Of a stretch of DNA of 9,481 nucleotides, positions 6,994 to 9,481 are shown piece by piece. The notes under the pieces are model-generated. The model was given only the letters and a program-made list of their open reading frames with translations, did not search any database and was not told the DNA's origin. Each line of letters starts with the position of its first letter. Within the stretch, counting starts at the first letter, position 1. The DNA is from Alcaligenaceae bacterium (GTDB lineage: Bacteria > Pseudomonadota > Gammaproteobacteria > Burkholderiales > Burkholderiaceae_B), in NCBI GenBank assembly GCA_029265335.1, contig JAJUJN010000059.1:1-9481 (forward strand). The letters run 5' to 3'. The position numbers were made by a program, and so were the translations under genes.

Positions 6994-7286
6994 GACTCGA
7001 CCCCCATGCGGCGGCTCCGAACGTTATGTAAATGGATGTGCATACCCTGCTCGATATCTGTCGTCGCGGAAGCGATGGGCGCACCGTACTTCACTACCGC
7101 GTCGCCCCGCCGCAAGGGTTGCAAAGCGATCTTATGGCCGTAGGGAATCCGCTCTTGAGCCACGATCGACAGGGGTTGCTCCCCTGGCTCATCGCTCTCC
7201 AAGATGGCGTAATCGCCCGCTTGGAGCTCAATGAACACCGTTGCGACGTTGTCGTCGGGATCGACTTTGAGGGCGTTTGGCTTCAT
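6990..7286 (-). CDS. suyA: UxaA-family SAF-domain small subunit, probable (R)-sulfolactate sulfo-lyase alpha
   Basis: This 98-residue protein is essentially one SAF domain, the N-terminal piece of altronate dehydratase encoded separately. The signature runs from IPYGHKIALQPLRRGDAV (47-64) through KYGAPIASATTDIEQG (66-81) to HIHLHNVRSRR (83-93), and is near-canonical for the family. It would pair with the large subunit encoded immediately downstream (4-base overlap) to form the lyase. The start is the ATG at 7286, preceded by TAAGGAGA (7300 to 7293) at ideal spacing. The frame stays open 12 codons further upstream, but that extension lacks family similarity and would run through the ribosome site. 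That ribosome site lies within one arm of a perfect 14-bp inverted repeat, so control of initiation is likely. As first gene of the operon it marks the regulated end. Confidence 0.8.
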   Translation of the reverse strand: MKPNALKVDPDDNVATVFIELQAGDYAILESDEPGEQPLSIVAQERIPYGHKIALQPLRRGDAVVKYGAPIASATTDIEQGMHIHLHNVRSRRMGVES

Positions 7287-7291
7287 CGAGT

Positions 7292-7338
7292 GTCTCCTTA
7301 TCGTGCTGCACGTGATCTTCACGACACGATAAGGAGAC
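7292..7338. repeat. Perfect 14-bp inverted repeat with nested 5-bp repeat before suyA
   Basis: The left arm GTCTCCTTATCGTG (7292-7305) and right arm CACGATAAGGAGAC (7325-7338) are exact reverse complements around a 19-base centre. Inside the centre, CGTGA (7311-7315) and TCACG (7319-7323) form a second repeat with a three-base loop, so the whole 47 bases could fold as one long hairpin on either strand. A CACGTG palindrome lies at 7309-7314. Matching points of the two arms are 33 bp apart, about three helical turns, which would also suit a DNA operator bound on one face. The left arm contains the suyA ribosome site, and the right arm overlaps a candidate -10. Confidence 0.93.
7293..7300 (-). 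promoter_or_regulatory. suyA Shine-Dalgarno, inside an inverted-repeat arm
   Basis: TAAGGAGA on the minus strand lies six bases before the suyA ATG at 7286 and is a near-perfect ribosome binding site that decides the start. All of its bases belong to the suyA-proximal arm of the 14-bp inverted repeat, so an RNA containing both arms would bury it in a stem. Confidence 0.85.
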
Positions 7339-7355
7339 CGCTTCTTTTCCGGTAA
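7326..7355 (-). promoter_or_regulatory. Weak candidate promoter of the suyAB operon
   Basis: On the minus strand, TTACCG (7355 to 7350) and TATCGT (7331 to 7326) are separated by 18 bases, with three and four matches to the sigma-70 consensus. Such a weak promoter is what an activator-dependent gene would have. Start would be near 7319, giving a leader of about 33 bases and placing the upstream LysR box centre at about -64, the usual distance for this regulator family. The evidence is positional and the call is tentative. Confidence 0.3.
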
Positions 7356-7369
7356 TGGCGGAGCCGTAT
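7355..7369. promoter_or_regulatory. Degenerate second LysR-type half-box (possible activation site)
   Basis: On the minus strand this reads ATAC-N7-CCAT, one good half-site and one poor one. Its centre (7362) is exactly 21 bp from the centre of the perfect box at 7376-7390, two helical turns nearer suyA. It overlaps the candidate -35 region, as LysR activation sites do. It is too degenerate to stand without the perfect box beside it. Confidence 0.35.
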
Positions 7370-7373
7370 TGAG

Positions 7374-7392
7374 CCATACGAAAGACGTATGG
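7374..7392. promoter_or_regulatory. LysR-type operator, ATAC-N7-GTAT within a 19-bp palindrome
   Basis: CCATACG (7374-7380) and CGTATGG (7386-7392) form a perfect 7-bp inverted repeat with a five-base centre. The core ATAC-N7-GTAT (7376-7390) is the textbook LysR-family recognition box (T-N11-A), as known for BenM/CatM. It lies 90 bases upstream of the suyA ATG and about 104 bases upstream of the protease ATG. The LysR regulator encoded at 2680-3585 is the obvious candidate to bind it, but this is inference. It could also affect the divergent protease gene. Confidence 0.6.
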
Positions 7393-7495
7393 AATCGACC
7401 TGATGCTTTTTTTCACGACCTGACACGCCTGGACACTTCTGTGGGTCTGACCTACCCTAGCTCGAAGTTCATAAGAACAGTCAGGAGACAAACTG
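7393..7495 (+). promoter_or_regulatory. Upstream spacer of the S8 protease gene
   Basis: This is the protease-proximal part of the 209-base divergent spacer. It holds two exact CGACCTGA copies (7396-7403 and 7416-7423) 20 bp apart, a run of seven T at 7407-7413 between them, and a related CTGACCTA at 7447-7454. AGGAGA at 7483-7488 is the ribosome site, seven bases before the ATG at 7496. No convincing -35/-10 pair for the plus strand was found. The repeats may be protein-binding sites, but nothing identifies a regulator. Confidence 0.35.
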
Positions 7496-9322
7496 ATGCG
7501 AGCTCAGTCGGCCCCGCTGCCCTGGTACCAGCGTGCCAGGGGCGCGGCGGCCATTTCCCTCACCCTGGCCCTGGTGGCTTGCGGCGGCGACGGCGCCGAT
7601 TCTCACCCACCAGCCACGCACAACGATCCGCTTTATTCTCAGCAATGGCATTTGCACAACTTTGGGCAGAGAGCCTTTTCTTCGCATCGGGGCGTGCCAG
7701 GCGTAGACCTCAACGTAACGTCACTACACGCAGCTGGAATTTTGGGCCAGGGAGTTCCGGTGATGGTGGTGGATTCAGGCATTCAAAGCACTCACGAAGA
7801 TCTGGCCGCCAACGTTGACCTCTCCATGCTGTACAGCTTCGATCCCGCCTCGCCTGACCCAAACGATGCCATGCCGCCAGGCGACCCCGACGAATACGAC
7901 AATCATGGCACCGCAGTGGCCGGCATCATCGGCGCAGTGCACAACAACCGACAAGGCGTGGTTGGCGTGGCTCCCGAAGCTACCCTGGGCGGCATTCGCC
8001 TGCTTTGCGACGGGTGCTACAGCGTCGAGAACAACCTGGCCACCTTTGGCAATGCGCCGTTCAGCGAAAACACCTGGGTTTTCAACGGCTCATATGGTTA
8101 CGACCCTTATGGCCCCATACCGGCGGATTACGACGACGATGCCGAGTTAGTGGCTATGCACGGGCTCACACGCCTGCGCGATGGCAAGGGCGCCATCTTT
8201 CTCAAAGCTGCCGGCAACAGCTTCAGAGCGGTGGGCTGGGTCGACGACCCGCGCGATTTTGCGCGTTGCGTGATGGCTCGGCAACTGCAGTTAACCTGTC
8301 ACAACTCTGGCACCGAGCCCGACGCCACCCCTCCAACAGTCTTCGTCGTGGCCGGCGTCAATGCCGAGGGTCGCAAAGCCAGCTATTCCAGTGCGGGAGC
8401 CAACATGCTCATCTCGGGTTTCTCGGGAGAGTACGGCCTGAGCGACCCAGACCTGGGAGATCTGCATTTCATGGGGCCGGCACTCATTGCGCCCGACTTC
8501 ATGGGCTGCCAAACAGGCATTGCGCGTCGCGATAAGTACGAGTACGAGAACGACTTCAACAACCCCGACTCCGACATCGGGCGGAGGTACAACCCCCAAT
8601 GCAACTACTTTGCCACCATGAACGGCACCTCCTCTGCCACTCCCTCGGTGGCGGGCGTGGTGGCGCTGATGCTTGCGGCCAACCCCGAGCTCGACTGGCG
8701 CGACGTGCGGGATATTCTTGTGCGCACGGCGCGCACCGATGTTCTTGAAGCACCGCCGATCATCAGCCTGCCCATGGCCGATGGCGAATACATCGCCGAC
8801 CCCGGCTGGCAACGGAATGCTGCAGGTAAACTCTTCAGCACCTGGTATGGCTTTGGGCTGATCGACGCCGCCGCCGCGGTAAAAGCCGCCCAAGAGCGCA
8901 GCACACCGCCGCCGCCCTTCATCGACACGCACTGGATCACCCCTGCCGCAGACGCGCCCGGCATAGCCGTGCCGCCTTCCAGCCTGGCCGGTGGGGTCAT
9001 CAGTATCCACGTGCCCAACGACCTCACCATAGAATCGGTAGTCACCGAGAGCTTTCTCGAGGGTGACGCCCCCTTCTTCGATCTGGGCCTGGAGCTCATC
9101 TCACCCTCGGGTACCCGCAGCGTGCTGCTCAACCCCCACTCCGCCTTCGGCGACACGCCAGCCCAAGGGGCTGAAAATGGTCTTTTGCTGAGCTCAAACG
9201 CCTTCTACGATGAACCTTCGGCCGGCGTGTGGACCTTGCGCGTGGTAGACATCAACACCCGCCAGGCCATCACCAGCCAAGCCACCCTGCAGAACTGGCG
9301 CATTCGCGTTCTTGGCCACTAA
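7496..9322 (+). CDS. Lipoprotein S8 serine protease (kexin-like) with C-terminal P domain
   Basis: This 608-residue exported subtilase has a basic N terminus and hydrophobic segment ending in the lipobox LVAC, with Cys29 followed by GG, so lipid anchoring is predicted. DPLYSQQWHLHNFGQ (44-58) is the entry motif of kexin-like catalytic domains. The triad is complete: Asp93 in VVDSGI, His137 in DNHGTAVAG, Ser379 in NGTSSATP, with the oxyanion Asn241 in KAAGNS. A P/homoB domain covers about 485-607 (DLGLELISPSGTRSVLL, GVWTLRVVD, LQNWRIRVLGH). Cys171 and Cys174 (CDGC) may form a disulfide. No I9-type inhibitory propeptide fits between Cys29 and the catalytic domain. Kexin-like enzymes generally cleave after basic residues and need calcium, but specificity here is unknown. 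A small secreted protein gene follows after 12 bases. Confidence 0.92.
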   Translation: MRAQSAPLPWYQRARGAAAISLTLALVACGGDGADSHPPATHNDPLYSQQWHLHNFGQRAFSSHRGVPGVDLNVTSLHAAGILGQGVPVMVVDSGIQSTHEDLAANVDLSMLYSFDPASPDPNDAMPPGDPDEYDNHGTAVAGIIGAVHNNRQGVVGVAPEATLGGIRLLCDGCYSVENNLATFGNAPFSENTWVFNGSYGYDPYGPIPADYDDDAELVAMHGLTRLRDGKGAIFLKAAGNSFRAVGWVDDPRDFARCVMARQLQLTCHNSGTEPDATPPTVFVVAGVNAEGRKASYSSAGANMLISGFSGEYGLSDPDLGDLHFMGPALIAPDFMGCQTGIARRDKYEYENDFNNPDSDIGRRYNPQCNYFATMNGTSSATPSVAGVVALMLAANPELDWRDVRDILVRTARTDVLEAPPIISLPMADGEYIADPGWQRNAAGKLFSTWYGFGLIDAAAAVKAAQERSTPPPPFIDTHWITPAADAPGIAVPPSSLAGGVISIHVPNDLTIESVVTESFLEGDAPFFDLGLELISPSGTRSVLLNPHSAFGDTPAQGAENGLLLSSNAFYDEPSAGVWTLRVVDINTRQAITSQATLQNWRIRVLGH

Positions 9323-9334
9323 GGAAGCCACACC

Positions 9335-9481
9335 ATGCCCAAAAAGCTTGTTTTGCGTACTTTGCTTGCCGCTGGCCTTGCCGCAACCATCACTACCGCT
9401 GCGGCAGAAAGCGGTAGCACCTTACAGATAGGCAACACCGCACCTCCAGAGCTGGTAGAGAAAGCCCAACAAACGGCTCCA
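9335..9481 (+). CDS. Small secreted protein of unknown function, cut by window edge
   Basis: Forty-nine codons are visible and the frame is still open at the window end. The N terminus (MPKKLVLRTLLAAGLAATIT, then TAAAES) is a clear Sec signal peptide with probable cleavage after the alanine run near residue 24. The mature part begins ESGSTLQIGNTAPPELVEKA, polar and not recognised. AAGGAAG at 9321-9327, overlapping the protease stop codon, is the ribosome site seven bases before the ATG. The 12-base gap after the protease gene implies one transcript, so the product may be a partner, substrate or inhibitor of the protease, which is speculation until the rest of the gene is read. Confidence 0.75.
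   Translation, partial: MPKKLVLRTLLAAGLAATITTAAAESGSTLQIGNTAPPELVEKAQQTAP

Noticed and set aside
5764..7286. Altronate dehydratase (UxaA) as the identity of the split lyase
   Set aside because: The two-gene architecture, missing cysteine motifs and lack of any uronate-pathway neighbour make a sulfolactate-type lyase more likely, though the family is the same.
7287..7322. Twelve-codon N-terminal extension of suyA
   Set aside because: It would be translated through the strong ribosome site and repeat arm, and it has no similarity to SAF-domain proteins, which begin close to the ATG at 7286.
7331..7372. Ribosome-site-like AAGGAGA on the plus strand with an ATG at 7355
   Set aside because: The frame ends after five codons; the ribosome-site look is a consequence of the inverted repeat copying the suyA site.
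7374..7413. Palindrome followed by seven T as a rho-independent terminator on the plus strand
   Set aside because: The stem is only 7 bp, 14 bases separate it from the T-run, and no plus-strand gene ends upstream.
8291..9010. 239-codon open frame on the minus strand
   Set aside because: It is antisense to the S8 protease, whose catalytic and P-domain motifs fix the coding frame; its low-complexity Gly/Arg/His-rich translation is typical of a shadow.

Overview
The window looks like a piece of a GC-rich proteobacterial chromosome, most likely a marine or halophilic gammaproteobacterium. That assignment is inferred from gene content (AcuI/YhdH reductase, GntP permease, a Bug-type solute receptor, a kexin-like lipoprotein protease) and rests on no marker gene. 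No RNA gene, CRISPR array, insertion sequence or replication origin was seen. Coding density is high, and only two spacers exceed 150 bases.

Layout: (1) 47-1033, plus strand: a YhdH/AcuI-type NADPH-dependent reductase. (2) 1190-3585, plus strand: a GntP-family permease, a possible 28-codon coupling ORF and a LysR-type regulator. The stop/start arrangement (TGAATG, then ATGA) suggests a translationally linked unit. (3) 7286 down to 3596, minus strand: four genes reading suyA-like, suyB-like, Bug/TctC-type periplasmic receptor, Ldh-family 2-hydroxyacid dehydrogenase. Two junctions are ATGA overlaps. This block converges on the LysR gene with only 10 bases between the stop codons. (4) 7496 to the end, plus strand: a lipoprotein S8 (subtilisin/kexin-like) protease with a C-terminal P domain, followed 12 bases later by the start of a small secreted protein cut by the window edge.

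The minus-strand block is best read as a small catabolic operon. The receptor binds an anionic organic acid in the periplasm, the dehydrogenase interconverts a 2-hydroxyacid and its 2-keto acid, and the two-subunit UxaA-family lyase cleaves the 2-hydroxyacid. The closest known theme is (R)-3-sulfolactate degradation by SuyAB (to pyruvate and sulfite) with a ComC-type dehydrogenase. The substrate is inferred, not shown, and several usual partners (TctA/TctB, SlcC, sulfite export or oxidation) are not in this window.

The most striking sequence signals lie between suyA and the protease gene. A perfect 14-bp inverted repeat (arms 7292-7305 and 7325-7338), with a further 5-bp repeat inside its loop, contains the suyA Shine-Dalgarno in one arm. 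Upstream is a textbook LysR-type box, ATAC-N7-GTAT (7376-7390), and a degenerate second box centred exactly 21 bp closer to suyA. This is the classic two-site LysR layout and places a possible start site near 7319. Other unexplained signals are a repeated TATCCCC motif with an inverted copy in the permease leader, and a 10-bp stem exactly at the suyB stop codon.
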